Shown: positions 1-11,235 of the stretch, one piece after another
Layout: each line of letters starts with the position of its first letter
Numbering within the stretch: position 1 is the first letter of the stretch
Assembly: GCA_963693285.1 (NCBI GenBank)
Contig: OY848917.1
Coordinates: 6,644,118-6,708,117, forward strand
Length of the DNA stretch: 64,000 nucleotides
Direction of reading: 5' to 3'
Origin: Xestospongia muta
Taxonomy: Eukaryota; Porifera; Demospongiae; Haplosclerida; Petrosiidae
Made by a program: the position numbers and the translations under genes
Notes under the pieces: model-generated
Seen by the model: only the letters and a program-made list of their open reading frames with translations
Databases searched by the model: none
Told to the model about the DNA's origin: nothing

Positions 1-1
1 T

Positions 2-1642
2 AGCAACAGTTGTACAGCTTTACATTTTACAATATTTTCAGAAACCATAAGCAATATAATGTATTTACACTTTGAGGTATTGGGATATATTCCTACAACA
101 CAAGTTAAACTTATTTCAAAACATTGTCCACCAGGATTTATATACAGTAGTGAAAGCAAAGCATGTGTATGTAGCTCATTTCTAAAACAGTATGGAATCA
201 CACAATGTAACATTGATACATCAACAATTAATATTCCATCTCAATCATGGCTTGGTGTTGTGAATAATGTAACAATTATTGGTTATACTGAACACTGTCC
301 TCCTGGATACTGTCTACCATATACAACTATTAATATAACACAGCCTGACATTATGTGTAGAGGGAATCGTATGGGATGGCTATGTGGTCAATGTAAAGAG
401 GGCTACAGTATTGTCTTAGGGAGCACTGATTGTTACCAGTGTTCTAATACACTACATTCTGTACTTGCTATATCATTTGGTATAGTAGGTGGTATAGTGT
501 ATGTATTAGTGTTGTTTAGTTTGAGATTGACAATTGACTTGGGTACACTTGGAGGCTTTATATTTTGGCTAAATATTATATGGCCATATGCTATACCATC
601 TTCTGTAGTAGGCACCAAGAACAAACCTTTTCAATATATGGTGTATATTCTTACTTCTATCAAATATCAATGGAATATACCTGTGTGCATAACAAGTGAT
701 CTTAATGAGCTTGGAAAGACCATTATAATGTACTTTTTTCCACTTTACTTTTGGCTAATAGTTGCTGTCATTATTCTTTTAAGTCGATGTTCAACCAGAA
801 TTTCTAACCTTATTGTTGGGTCTTCTGTACAAGTACTTGTAACATTGATGTACATCTCCTACTCAGATCTTTTATCCATATCATTACTTGTTCTCACACC
901 AGCACATATTTATTATAATAGCACTAATAGTTCTGATGAAATACTAGTTTTGTTTAGTGATGGCAGTGTCCTTTATGGTCAAAATCCTTTCCACATTGTT
1001 TTACTATGTGTTAGTATTGCAGTTATATCTCTCTTCATTGTACCTTTTACATTGGTTGGATTGTTTGGAGTTAAAATGTTAAGAAGTCGTTTCATTGCCA
1101 GATATTTTCGTCCATTTATTGATGCTATTCATGGACCTTACAAAGACAATTTAAGATACTGGTTTGGTTTAAGACTAATAGTTATGTCTCTTGTCTACAT
1201 TGTAAATGGTGTTCTTCAAGGTAGCAATATGACTCTACAGTTTTTACTGTCACTTATTATATTGGGTTCATTTACTTTAGCAGAAGGTGTGTTCTTACCA
1301 TTTAAGAGTAAGATCTTAAATACACTAGACTTGTGGTTTATGGTACTTCTTGTGTTTCATTTCATTACATATCTCACTTACAGCTCATCAGAGACTACTA
1401 CCTCAATAGTAACAACAATTATGATTGTTCTCAGCTTTGCCACATTCTTTGTCATCCTATTATATCATAGTTATTTATCAATGAGTCATTCTTATTATAT
1501 CAGAAAATGTACACATTATCTATTTAGAAATGGTATCTGCAAGAATATCAAGGCAATTATTAGAAAGAGAAGAGATAGATCACAAAAAGATCTGATGCCA
1601 CTACTAAGAGATGATGACTCTTTTCAGTATGAAGAATGGTAA
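2..1642 (+). CDS. C-terminal part of type I beta-helix/multi-span membrane protein (copy A), cut by window edge
   Basis: This is the C-terminal 546 codons of the array family. The frame is open leftwards to base 2, past the first ATG at 59. The residues before that ATG (including CTALHFTIFSE) align with the ectodomain end of the complete paralogues, so the true start lies outside the window. Visible parts are a Cys-rich segment (CPPGF, CVCSSF, HCPPGYC, WLCGQCKEGYS, CYQCSN), then about nine hydrophobic segments, then a basic cytoplasmic tail ending in an acidic DLMPLLRDDD-type motif. It is the only copy on the plus strand, so it faces the minus-strand array tail to tail. It is clearly more diverged from copies C and D than those are from each other, but has no stop or frameshift in view. 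A cell-surface role is inferred; ligand unknown. Confidence 0.85.
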   Translation, partial: SNSCTALHFTIFSETISNIMYLHFEVLGYIPTTQVKLISKHCPPGFIYSSESKACVCSSFLKQYGITQCNIDTSTINIPSQSWLGVVNNVTIIGYTEHCPPGYCLPYTTINITQPDIMCRGNRMGWLCGQCKEGYSIVLGSTDCYQCSNTLHSVLAISFGIVGGIVYVLVLFSLRLTIDLGTLGGFIFWLNIIWPYAIPSSVVGTKNKPFQYMVYILTSIKYQWNIPVCITSDLNELGKTIIMYFFPLYFWLIVAVIILLSRCSTRISNLIVGSSVQVLVTLMYISYSDLLSISLLVLTPAHIYYNSTNSSDEILVLFSDGSVLYGQNPFHIVLLCVSIAVISLFIVPFTLVGLFGVKMLRSRFIARYFRPFIDAIHGPYKDNLRYWFGLRLIVMSLVYIVNGVLQGSNMTLQFLLSLIILGSFTLAEGVFLPFKSKILNTLDLWFMVLLVFHFITYLTYSSSETTTSIVTTIMIVLSFATFFVILLYHSYLSMSHSYYIRKCTHYLFRNGICKNIKAIIRKRRDRSQKDLMPLLRDDDSFQYEEW

Positions 1643-2816
1643 CAGGAGATTTAAAATGATTTGAGTAGAGGAAGTTATTTCAAATGATTAAGATCCTTCT
1701 TACATTTTACTTATTTTAACAAAATGTTTATGTTATCATTATTTGGTAGTTTTAGAAAATGACACTTTTGTTAATGTTGTTTTATTTTGGTTATAGCATT
1801 TGATGTAACTGTTAACAAATACTTGTTTTGGATTAACTAATGACATGTTTATATAACAATCATGAATATAATGTATACATAAGTAAACAACCAACAAATT
1901 TTGAATAATGTGAGTACTGACAGATTATTAAATTCAAAAAAATACTCCACAAACATATTCTACAATTGACATGATGTTATCCTCATATCTATAATATAGA
2001 TCTGACCTAGAATCCACCAACTCTCATAGTACTCATAAGACCAAACCATCAATGTTTGCACTTTTGTCACTTATAAGAAGTAACCAGTTTGATCAAAAGG
2101 AACTCTCAGGAGGATCCACCATACTATATGTCATAGACTGTTACAAATTTATAGTTTTAAAGTAAACATTTTTGTTTGAACAAATTTTAAAAATTCCAAC
2201 AAGTAATTTAGTTGAATAAACACCACTCTATTGATATATTGACAATTTATCTTTCTTCAATGTAAACATAGTATGTTTACTTGTGCTAATATTTGTTAGC
2301 AATGAAGACAGACATCAACAATATTAAATAACAAAAAGGAAGAGTTGCCAAGTAGTAAATGATTATGATCTAAGTGTTCTGTAGATGTAATCTGTTATAG
2401 TTTTGATACTAAAATAAACATGGATTTAATTTATGTGAACATGTACTTACAATAGTTATATGACAGGATTATAATAAACGTCTCTTGTTCCTCCTTCTTG
2501 GTTTGAAAGTTAATAAATGATCACTTTACAATAAAACATGATATTCTATACATGCAATGCAGGATGTCATTTAATATAAGCTTATCATTGATGTACATTT
2601 GATTGCTGTTATGTGTCTTCAATTATTTAGTTGTTATACAATGTAATAATTGCCATTATTATATGTAAATGACAACTATTATATCTGTGTTAAATTAATA
2701 TGTAAGTATTGATTCTACTGTTTGTTGTGTATATATACGTTTCAAAATGGCTTCATGTTGTTGTATCATCATTAAAATTGAGTGATTATAATGATTTGAA
2801 GTAACTTAAGAGTTAA
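1643..2816. other. Non-coding 3' flank of copy A
   Basis: AT-rich DNA with no convincing open frame. It holds one member of a direct repeat (1823-1945). Short stretches near 2190-2345 and 2570-2640 resemble 12600-12660, 13245-13400 and 12915-12985, so this is old duplicated spacer. Confidence 0.6.
1823..1945 (+). repeat. Direct repeat, left copy (partner 4476-4600)
   Basis: About 120 bp beginning ttggattaactaatgacatg recurs nearly identically at 4476-4600. Only a few substitutions and a one-base indel separate the two. No coding content or terminal inverted repeats seen. Confidence 0.8.
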
Positions 2817-3660
2817 AATCATTATTAGTATAATGAACACCATTAGGATTATCAGTAATGTTACCATCTAATATAATAGTTAATGTATCCCATGGTGTAT
2901 GATGGGTACTTTTATAATTAAAAGTTGTAGTGACCATACAATTTATTCTAAATAGGTCAATATTTCCATGATATAGCTTATGATAAAATTTATAGCTGAT
3001 TTCTGTAACCCAAGTATTTCCAACTGGTGCATTACTAAAAATAATTGCTAAACCATCAAAGATACCACCATTATCTTCATCCCAATCTCAATTTAACAAC
3101 AGTACATTAGGACTGTAGTTTCCATGCTAAAGATAACTGTCATACCAGCTGCAAATGCACTAATTGCTTTAGGCTTTTTAGCATGGACTTGAGCTCCAAT
3201 GTATATGGCACAATGTTCCAATTATCTTTTATTACTGTTTTATTTACAGCCACAAGTGTAATTGTTTCACCAGGATGCATTTTGTTATTGCCAATATAGC
3301 AATAATTAGTGCTCACAGCTACTCTCTCCAACCTGATTGTTTTGATTATAATAACGTATCTTGTCATATATTTCACTTATGTTGACTTCATTTAATTAAT
3401 TGTGTTTGTCTACATTCATCAAATTGACAAACACAAAGAGAATTGCCATCTAGTTTGACTGTGTTCTTTTGTAATGTCAATCTGGTATTTAAAAAGAAAA
3501 TAATTTTTGAGTTACTAATTTTAAGCACATGGAAGGTTTATGATAGGGAGGTTTCTATTCATGTGTGAGTAAATTACACCACAATAAAAAAGAAAGCATA
3601 ATTGTTATAAAATGATGAAATAGTTGATTCATGAATAAAGAGATATCATAATAAATCAAG
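2817..3660 (-). pseudogene. Shuffled fragment of the membrane-protein family
   Basis: Two family segments lie in the wrong order. Reading 5' to 3' on the minus strand, 3660-3240 matches ectodomain codons roughly 490-665 (including VAVST and PGETIT), and then 3230-2817 jumps back to codons roughly 220-350 (including a WN.VPY motif and the stretch around AISAFAAGL). The plus-strand signature tgcaaatgcactaattgctt is intact at 3148-3167. Many indels and stops remove any coding potential. The later-then-earlier order is what a deletion joining two adjacent tandem copies would leave. Part of it (3270-3660) is duplicated at 10925-11235. Confidence 0.75.
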
Positions 3661-4460
3661 TCGACATTAACACCATTAAAGAAATTATGTTTGTTATAGT
3701 GACAACATCAAAGACATCACAAACACAAAAAATGTTGAGATCATGTGCTACATGTACATGTAGTTAATCAATATATATAATTACAAAGTCCTCTCATCAT
3801 AATACACCAATCCTTTCCTACTTTTTAACTCATCAACTGGGTCATTAATTGGAATTTTTAATACGGGAAAGTGCGTGGAAGATATATAGGAATTGGAATG
3901 TCCGTCTGCGGCTTCCGTAAAAAACATTGGATTCAAAGTCTTCCTCCAATAGGCGTGGTTTACGCATGATATAATTGAAGTGAGTGGAGATGAGATGTAT
4001 GTGAAAGTAAGAACGAGCTATTTTCATATTTGAAATTGTAGTTTATTTCATTATTAGTAGAAATACTACAAAACTCTTCCTCTAAATAAGAAAATAGACG
4101 AGATTTGCACTGACGAGAAATAAGAGTAAGAATAAGTTATTTCCATATATTGAATTGTATTATATTACAGATATAGTATACCAATGAACTTGAAGTACTG
4201 AGTGGGCGTACGTGTTTAATAGCTAATCAATGTGGCAGACTAGTAGAGAATGCTAGAATGTTCCACAACTCTTTAGACTTTTTGTTTTTTTTTTCCACAT
4301 AATCTTTATAATTGTACTCTCAGGTTTAATTGTGTATATTAGGTTTAACTGTATATCCTGTGTAATGTTGTGTGGAATATTCTGGAATAGTGTAGAATTA
4401 ATTATCAGTAAACAACATGTAACTAGTGATTGTGTAAACCTCCAAAATGGTTTATGTTTA
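3270..4460 (+). repeat. Segmental duplication, left copy (partner 10925-12285)
   Basis: Colinear, diverged similarity to 10925-12285. Shared landmarks are the pseudogene piece, a tandem of ttcctcc/tctccctctaaataagaaaatagac motifs, and an end rich in ggaatattctgga. The left copy has an 80-bp inverted-repeat-element fragment inserted (3842-3924) and the right copy has extra sequence at about 11466-11760, so both insertions post-date the duplication. Confidence 0.7.
3842..3924 (-). repeat. Inverted partial copy of the 8787-9052 inverted-repeat element
   Basis: The reverse complement of this stretch matches 8787-8866 closely: a cggaagccg motif, then gcgcac/acgcac, then aaaattccaattaatgacc. It has one terminal motif (cggcttccgta at about 3910) and no recognisable second terminus. 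Confidence 0.65.
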
Positions 4461-4475
4461 TTTGGTTTGATGTAA

Positions 4476-4600
4476 GTAGTACATGTTTTGGATTAACTAA
4501 TGACATGTTTGTATAACAATCATGAATATAATGTATACATAAGTAAACAACCAACAAATTTTGAAATAATGTGAGTACAGACAGATTATTAAATTAAAGA
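4476..4600 (+). repeat. Direct repeat, right copy (partner 1823-1945)
   Basis: Near-identical to 1823-1945 in the same orientation. Confidence 0.8.
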
Positions 4601-4973
4601 AATAATATCATAAGCAAAAGCTAATGTAAACATTTGTAAAGGAACTGAAAAGTTAAAAAAACATAATTTTTATATCAATATTATCTATATTATGTATATG
4701 GTTACCTTAACCTACATGTAATTGAAGTTACACTCTTGAGCAATTTTAACTAAAATGGGTTAATGTAACTAAATTGGTTGAAGCTACCATGTTGACTGAT
4801 TGTTACTGAGGTAGTTTAATATCAAAATAACAATGTAATCTAGTTATTAAAACAAATTGGTAAAAGGTGAACAACAATATTATGTTACACAACAAAGTGT
4901 TTTAGATAAATATAAGTTAAACCATCTGTTAGTTTATGACCATGATAAACATTGGAATCAAATAAATCAGATA
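4601..4973. other. Gene-free AT-rich spacer
   Basis: No open frame, repeat or structure could be supported here. Confidence 0.5.
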
Positions 4974-6110
4974 TTAATGACTGATGTCAAGAAACAGAAA
5001 TGACATAAGCATGATAATGGTTATCGTAATAAAGTACATTACATGATGAAACCAAAAAAAAAGAAGCATGTTACCATCAATTACCAATACTTCGTTAAAA
5101 TGAAAAAATGAAGGATCTGTACCTGTCATAAGATAGGCATTGTTGTTTTGGTACATTGTGCCATTTTTACGTACCCATGTTTGTCTGAAAACTGTGCAAT
5201 CCAAGCTTACATTTGGTACCACACTAATTAAACAGTCATAAATATTTTTTGGCTCATCTTTTACTAGATTTAAACAATTTTCACTTCTAGCTGGACCACA
5301 TTCAAGAGAAGTGTGTAAAAGTGTGTCTGCTGCTAATTCATAACACATCCATCTTTAATGATGATTAGCCGAACCTAAAGAAATGTTCTTATAGTTAGAG
5401 AAGCGAGAGGCCTTTTTTAAAGAAGTTAAGCTTTGCTTCATGACGAATGGTCCAGGTCCGCACCATAGGACCTATCATTGCTATTTGAGAAGGATAATGC
5501 ACTAAGAAATGCATTTTAGGTATACAAATACCATAATTATAAGTTTACAAACAGAAGATGATGTTTCCTAATTAGAAGCTTTAATGATGAACAAAGACCT
5601 GTAGAGACTACTGGGCAAAGGACAATGTCAATTATCTTCCTTAAGAACAAGAAACATGACCAATGTTCTTCACCTTCAGGAATTTTTTTGACCAATTAAG
5701 AAATGTAAAATTCAAACAAGAAGTAACTAACATTTGTGATGCAGTTGCTCTTAATAGTTTGTTGGTATCACTATTTAAACAATGACTGAGAATAGGCATC
5801 ACTATTTAAAGATTGACTGAGAATAGGCACAGGCTTATCATTTTCAGAATAACCAGTTAAAGTTCTAAACTCTATCATTCAATTCACCCAGGGTAAACAA
5901 ACCATTTGCAATGATTTGTGAAAGCAAAAGTTTAATCTCTGAAGGTGCTATCCCTTCAAGAATATCATGCATAGCATCATGAGATAAACCACCCTCAAAC
6001 ATGTTGAAATACTTAACATCAAGTAGAGACAATCGTCTATTGATGCCATATGTTTTTGAATTCCAATATTTCTACACTTATCACATCTAGTATATTATCA
6101 GGTATGTGAA
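4974..6110 (-). pseudogene. Decayed transposon-type protein gene (GL.HD.MHDILEG family)
   Basis: Translating the minus strand piecewise gives a recognisable series: YGINRRLSLLDVKYF followed by GGLSHDAMHDILEGIAP (about 6050-5930), GEEHWSCFLFL (about 5680-5645), PKMHFLVHYPSQIA with GPM..TW.IRHEAK (5525-5430), then a 124-codon open frame (5348-4974) with seven cysteines. From memory, this motif order is common in uncharacterised transposon-borne proteins of fish, cnidarians and sponges. I cannot name the superfamily safely. Frameshifts near 5868 and 5412, a small tandem duplication near 5775-5825 and a TAA near 5355 break it. The last 124-codon frame could be misread as a small secreted gene but is the tail of this relic. 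Confidence 0.7.
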
Positions 6111-7972
6111 CAAAAGTAAAAAGTTTAAATCAGATCAGTTCATTTCTAAAACAAATAATAAGGTTTATACATTTTGGTCACTCAATGAGTGTAAGTGACA
6201 ATATTTTGGTCAAAGCGATGTTTGAATGAGTTAACTGATTTAAACCTCGTTTTATTGTTGAAGTTAAAGATGCTCATTATGCTATATTAAATACCATGAG
6301 AGAAAGGTGGTATTATATTCTTTGAATTAAAATTATTTGTGTAATTGAACTTAGTTAAAGAGAAGTCTAACATATAATTATGTTAAATACCATATGAGTA
6401 AAGTTGTCACAAGAGGAGGTGGATTCATGTTCAATTCTGAATTAGATACAAATTTAAGATACCAACCAGGTTATCATGGAGATTTCTTTCTTTAGTATAG
6501 TGATGACAACATTAAAAGCTATTTTGAATTGTACACAACAGTTGAATGTGGAGTTACATGTTGTTGTAAATCATCTACCATTTTTCAATTTACAAATGGA
6601 AAAGTTACCTTGAAGTCACTGTGTTTGCTGTAAGATTACACTTTATGTTTTTAAAGTTATAATAAACACCTTCCAAGCTTTCTCTAAAATTTATAAAATT
6701 TAAATTAACAAAATAATATATATATATATATATAACTATTGGAGATAGCATTTATTGACTGCAAAGAAAACAGTTGCAACTTGATCGTTGTCTTGGTCTC
6801 ACAAAAATAAGCTTGATTGCTAAGTAAGCTGGAAGTTATATAAGAAGAATTAAATTTTCATAAATAAAAAACTATTAGAAATTAACCTTATGAAATTAAT
6901 TATATGATTAAATATCACTTAATGGTAACATGTGATATATATATCATCTTTGTGGGATGAATTACAGAAGCAAGGACTGCAAAAACAGTGAAGATTATGT
7001 TGTATTTCTCATATTAACAGAATTTATTCCTATAGATATTGATTACAACTAGTTGTGGTATATCCACTTTATTTAATTGACACAGTTTCTGCGATATAAG
7101 TCAAATTTTAATATATACTGCCATCCTAGTATGATGTACGTGTGTTTACTTCATTATAATGATTCTTGTAAGTGTTCATATTTCATGTGTAAACAATTAT
7201 AATGTTTACAATGACTTCTTTTATTGACACTTCGTTTCTAACATTATATTATGTAACTTTTAGTTTCATCAGTTGACATTTACTATATTTCCGTTAAGGT
7301 CCCAATATTTACCTTAAGAGGATAGATCATAACACAGTACATGACATACCATTGCCCTCAATATTGTCTTTACTTGAGTATCAACAGTTCCATATAAAAT
7401 CTGAGATTCTGAATGTTATGAGTGACAGTGTTTAACTGTTTTTTTGAAATCTTCTTGATTTAGGGACTGAGTTAAGCAATGCCATTTTATTACAAAGACA
7501 ACTCTTGCCCTGGACACCAATAGGAACATGAGTCACAAGCTATCATTGACAAGATTCCTCTTAAAAAAGTAAAACAATCACAATATCATATCTTCCAAGA
7601 CCATGATTTAATTAAATGCAATGACTCACCAGAGAGTAGTAGGAGAGGAACAGTGCTACTATTTGATTTTTGTTTGATATAGTATATTGGAATGCATCCC
7701 AAAATGTCAAAACCCAAAATGTTTTATAGTTAAAATATCTTATTCGAAAACATCTAATCTCACAATGTTGAACGTAAGAAAACAACACTATCACATATCA
7801 TTGATGTCTAGGACTTGTTTCTACCAAAAATTGTAATATTAATTTATATGAAAAAATATTAATAATTACCATTAGTCATGAATACTAACTACTAGCGTGA
7901 AGAAGCATGTCAAAACAGTTAACTTTGTTTGATTCCTTTGGTGGCAGCACTACCCAAACCCATTGTAGATGA
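6111..7972. other. Gene-free AT-rich stretch with one (TA)n tract
   Basis: No frame of convincing composition on either strand. A (TA)n microsatellite lies at about 6716-6733. The short minus frame at 7612-7794 has no domain or composition support. Confidence 0.5.
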
Positions 7973-8752
7973 TCAGTCAATGTAATTGATTTTCCTTGGT
8001 CTTCTTCGAAGATTAACTTTGTCAAATACCCATCTTTCTTCAAGTTCATCTTCAAATTCTCTCTTAATGGAAGTGAATCTGTAGATCATTGCTCTTTTCC
8101 CTTTTATTATTGTTTGCTCTTCTTTTGCTGTATTCTCTTCCTTTTTCTTTTTGTTTTTGATCACTTTATTTTTTTTCTTTCCTTTTGTGTTACAAACAGG
8201 ATTTAATTCTTCAATCAATTTTTCTTCATATTTCATCACATCATCAGAAAGACACTCTGACCAAAATCCTACTAATGTATTTTCTTTGACAAAACAGTGT
8301 GCTTCTTTCAAAGAAAAGCAATATTTCTCTATGATCTTTTCAAGCAGATCTTGTTTGTGAAGTCTCCCACTATATCTCTGTATATAAAGGCTCCATGTTC
8401 CTTTGCTTTCAATACTCTCGCCAACATAATACGAAAGAAATCTTTCTCTTTAAAACGTTTCAACAATATTTGAAACAGGATCTCTCTCTCCATTAATTCT
8501 AATAGTGATTAGTTTTGGTACTAGATCATTATATGGAGAGATATTAAACCCTACTCCTCTTGGTCTTGGTATTGGGGTACACACATTTGCGAAAAAAGAG
8601 GGCAGTTGCAAAGGATGGTAGCTCCTAACTAGATTGTTCGATCCATTTTCTTCTTTCTCCAATTGTTGAAACACCAAATTGTTCTTTAAGTCGAATTGTT
8701 GTTGTACAGGGTTGATTCTGAACAAGTTCCGTCTGAATCTGGTCACTGGCAT
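7973..8752 (-). pseudogene. Lysine-rich protein with possible GIY-YIG-like nuclease core, one in-frame stop
   Basis: A single reading frame runs from ATG 8752 to TGA 7973-7975 with only one internal stop, TAA at 8450-8452. The frame upstream to 8854 is also open, but its first ATG lies in a repeat, so 8752 (MPVTRF) is preferred. Beyond the stop the frame shows RFLSYYVGES, a helical stretch (LLEKIIEKYC), then EEKLIEELNPVCN. This resembles the tyrosine motif and the Glu-bearing E..LI..LNP..N helix of GIY-YIG endonucleases. A very basic tail (KKKNKVIKNKKKK) follows. The family call is weak: the first GIY strand is not clear. It could be a pseudogene, a readthrough gene or a sequencing artefact. 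Confidence 0.4.
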
Positions 8753-8786
8753 TTTAGAGTAAAATGAATTCTTCAATTGAGAGCCA

Positions 8787-9052
8787 TTTTTACGGAAGCC
8801 GAGGACAACATTCGTATTTCTTCCGCGCACATTCGCGTATTTTAAAAATTCCAATTAATGACCTTGATGACTTCCAATTTCTTATTCCTTATGTAATAAA
8901 CGCGGAACGCGAGTACCACGAGCCGTCTCTTGATTGTATGACTGTTATTTTCGGTAGCCGAGGACGGATATTCCAACTCCGTATAATCCCGTTTGATTAA
9001 AATTGGCTGTAGGAATTTGAATGTCCGTCCTCGGCTTCCGTAATTTTTTTTA
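8787..9052. repeat. Short inverted-repeat (MITE-like) element
   Basis: The 15-bp motif acggaagccgaggac at about 8792-8806 recurs inverted as gtcctcggcttccgt at about 9026-9040, framed by T-rich ends. A third, internal direct copy (ggtagccgaggacgg) lies near 8955. A truncated inverted copy sits at 3842-3924. The element is not transposase-coding. It lies directly upstream of the ATG of the 7973-8752 gene, so a promoter role is possible. Confidence 0.6.
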
Positions 9053-9144
9053 TGTAAATCAATGCTTCATCATAGTTATTTTGATTACATCATTGTTATT
9101 TTAGATAATCTGTTACAAAATAAACATGTACATTTACACTCACA

Positions 9145-9400
9145 CTATGTATTGTAAAACTTAGTCAATTTACAGCCAATACATCCTGTCACAATAGGTA
9201 CAGATGCAGGTGGTGTCTCAGTTTTTACACCACTCCCACCAGTTTTAGTTTTAGATGCAGTACCTTTAGGTTTAGGCTTCTTCTTCTGGCTATCTCACTT
9301 TCCAATGAGCTAGGGGTTGGTTTCTTGAGCCTCTTTGGTTTTTTCACCTTAGTAGCTTTATCTCTACTTTTCTTTGTTGTTAATTGTTTGATTACTCTTG
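9145..9400 (-). pseudogene. Decayed lysine/proline-rich coding remnant
   Basis: Two frames that meet at a frameshift carry coding-like low-complexity protein. The upstream piece has VKKPKRLKKPTP and the downstream piece has KPKGTASKTKTGG, VPIVTGCIGCKL and a TAG at 9145-9147. The family is unknown. Confidence 0.35.
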
Positions 9401-9446
9401 GGACACTGTTTTAAATTGAGTTATTTATTTCATTATTGTTCATTTT

Positions 9447-9872
9447 TTAACATGGACCAGAAATGACTTGGATTATAGCTGATGATGAGAGCAATATGGA
9501 GATTGTAAACAAGCTGTTTGAGAAAGCTACAGTGAGCGGTTTGATCACAGTGAAAGTCAACCATTTCAGTAGTGATTTCTTTGGTAGTTGTTTAGAAGAA
9601 CTTGAGTTGGTAGGAATTATAGTGTGTGTTTTGTAGATGTATTCCATTTTTGCTCATTCTTCTGTAATCCATGAAGCATAAACGAACCCATCAACAAAGT
9701 CAATTTTGAGCTAATAATTCTTGGTTAATGTATTGAGTTTTGACAGGAATCCTTTCAAATATAAGAGGTAGTGTTTGGCTTTAAAGTGGTCTGTAATTTC
9801 TTTCGCCAATCCTGTGTTATCCAAAATCAATTCAATCAATCGAAATGCAAATAAGACTATGTACAACAAGTA
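9447..9872 (-). pseudogene. Unrecognised decayed coding frame
   Basis: One minus frame stays protein-like for about 140 codons with only two internal stops (near 9715 and 9660). It includes RLIELILDNTGLAKEIT, HYLLYLKGFLSKLN and FVDGFVYASWITEE, and stops at 9447-9449. A 57-codon plus frame (9463-9636) overlaps it and has plausible composition too, so strand is uncertain. No family recognised. Confidence 0.35.
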
Positions 9873-10047
9873 CTAGAGTTTTAAAAAACTCAAGAAAGCA
9901 AAACTAGCCAAGAGCCAACACAAATCAAAGATGACAACAAAAGTGCACAGACTACAAACATTGGAGATGAAAGGTTGTAATTTGGTAAGCCAAAATTAAC
10001 TTGGTCCTCTGAGCAGAGTTTGATCAGGTCATTCTGTTTTATCGTTG

Positions 10048-10925
10048 ATGCTGGTTTATCCAACAGGACCAGGTGCCACAATACTAACTCCAGTAGCTAC
10101 TGGAGCAAACCCTGTAGCTGCTATCATAGACACTACAACCAGTGTTGTTGTTGCATAAATGGAGAATTTGAGATACCTGATGTAGGATTTTCATCTTTTG
10201 TCAGAGAAGAGTTGGATCTTCCTGTCAGTAGCAATCAACTTTTTCCTCAGTCTTTTCATCTGTATCTATTTGTCGTTCTTGCTTTTATTGTGTCCATTCT
10301 TTATAAATATGAATCATATTTATATCATATATTTTGTAGCACAAAATGAAAATCAAGTGTATGAAATTGAAAATGAAAGAGACATTGATCATATTGTAGC
10401 CAACTTGGATGAAATCAAAAGAAAAGAGAGGAAAAGAAACAGAGTAGAAGAAAGCAAAGAAAAATGTCAGCTATGATGATGTTATTTAGAGATCAATGGA
10501 AGCTGGTAATTTCATTGCTACAGATGATTACACTGACAAGTGTGAAAACATCAAGAAACAGAGAGATTTGATCAGAGAACCTGTTGATTTTCTCAATGGA
10601 GTTATGGCTCTCAGAGATGATATTGAGTTGTTGTAAAGATCAAGAGAGGTTATCTATCAAGTAAAAAGACTCACATCAAACAGGAGATGATTGAATAAGC
10701 TCTAGACAAAAGTAAAGGAGCTGATCAGATGATCATTGAATTGGAAAATAGAAATGAACAGTTGAGAGACAAGAGAGAAAATGTTGATCAGTATATTTAC
10801 TAGAGATGGAACCAAGACCTAATGTAGTGAGAGAGATTCTTCAACTACAAGTTCAAGTATTGTCTAGTGTACTACTTTAGAGACTGAGAATCCAAGAGTG
10901 GCACCTTGTTCTGAATCTCTAAAAT
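10048..10925 (+). pseudogene. Decayed coiled-coil gene of unknown function
   Basis: Successive plus-strand frames give protein-like pieces in order: a Pro/Thr/Val-rich start (GPGATILTPVATGANP), then EFEIPDVGFSSFVREELDL, then a strongly charged helix (NENQVYEIENERDIDH, DEIKRKERKRNRVEE, about 10345-10465), then DDYTDKCENIKKQRDLI (about 10520-10570) and ADQMIIELENRNEQLRDKRE (about 10720-10780). Stops and frameshifts separate the pieces. The heptad-like Leu/Ile/Lys/Glu pattern suggests coiled coil. It may belong with the neighbouring relics as one former mobile element. That link is an inference. Confidence 0.45.
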
Positions 10926-11235
10926 AAGCTATATAATAAAGTATCTTGTCATATATATCACTTGCCTTCATTTAAGTATATTTGTTCATACTATGGAGAA
11001 GCATATATAGATTACCAACTAGTTTTGGCTGTGTTCTTCTGAAATGACAATTTAAAGGCAAATATTTTGTGTAACTATTTTCATAGCACATGACAGGTTT
11101 ATGATAGAGAGATTTCTATCAATATGTGAGTAAATTGCACCACTATAAAAGGAAGCACGATTGTTAACAAATGATGCATTAGTTAATTCAAGAATAAAGA
11201 GATATGATAATAAACAAAGTCAACATTAACACCAA
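10919..11235 (-). pseudogene. Fragment of membrane-protein family ectodomain
   Basis: Matches the family between roughly codons 490 and 640. The plus-strand signature gtgagtaaattgcaccac (about 11126-11143) is shared with the intact genes. It is duplicated from, or with, 3270-3660. Confidence 0.65.

Noticed and set aside
7612..7794. 60-codon minus ORF
   Set aside because: Length is expected by chance, composition is AT-driven, and there is no conservation.
9463..9636. 57-codon plus ORF starting MTWIIADDESNM
   Set aside because: It overlaps a longer minus-strand coding-like frame and has no recognised homologue. Kept only as an alternative in that entry.
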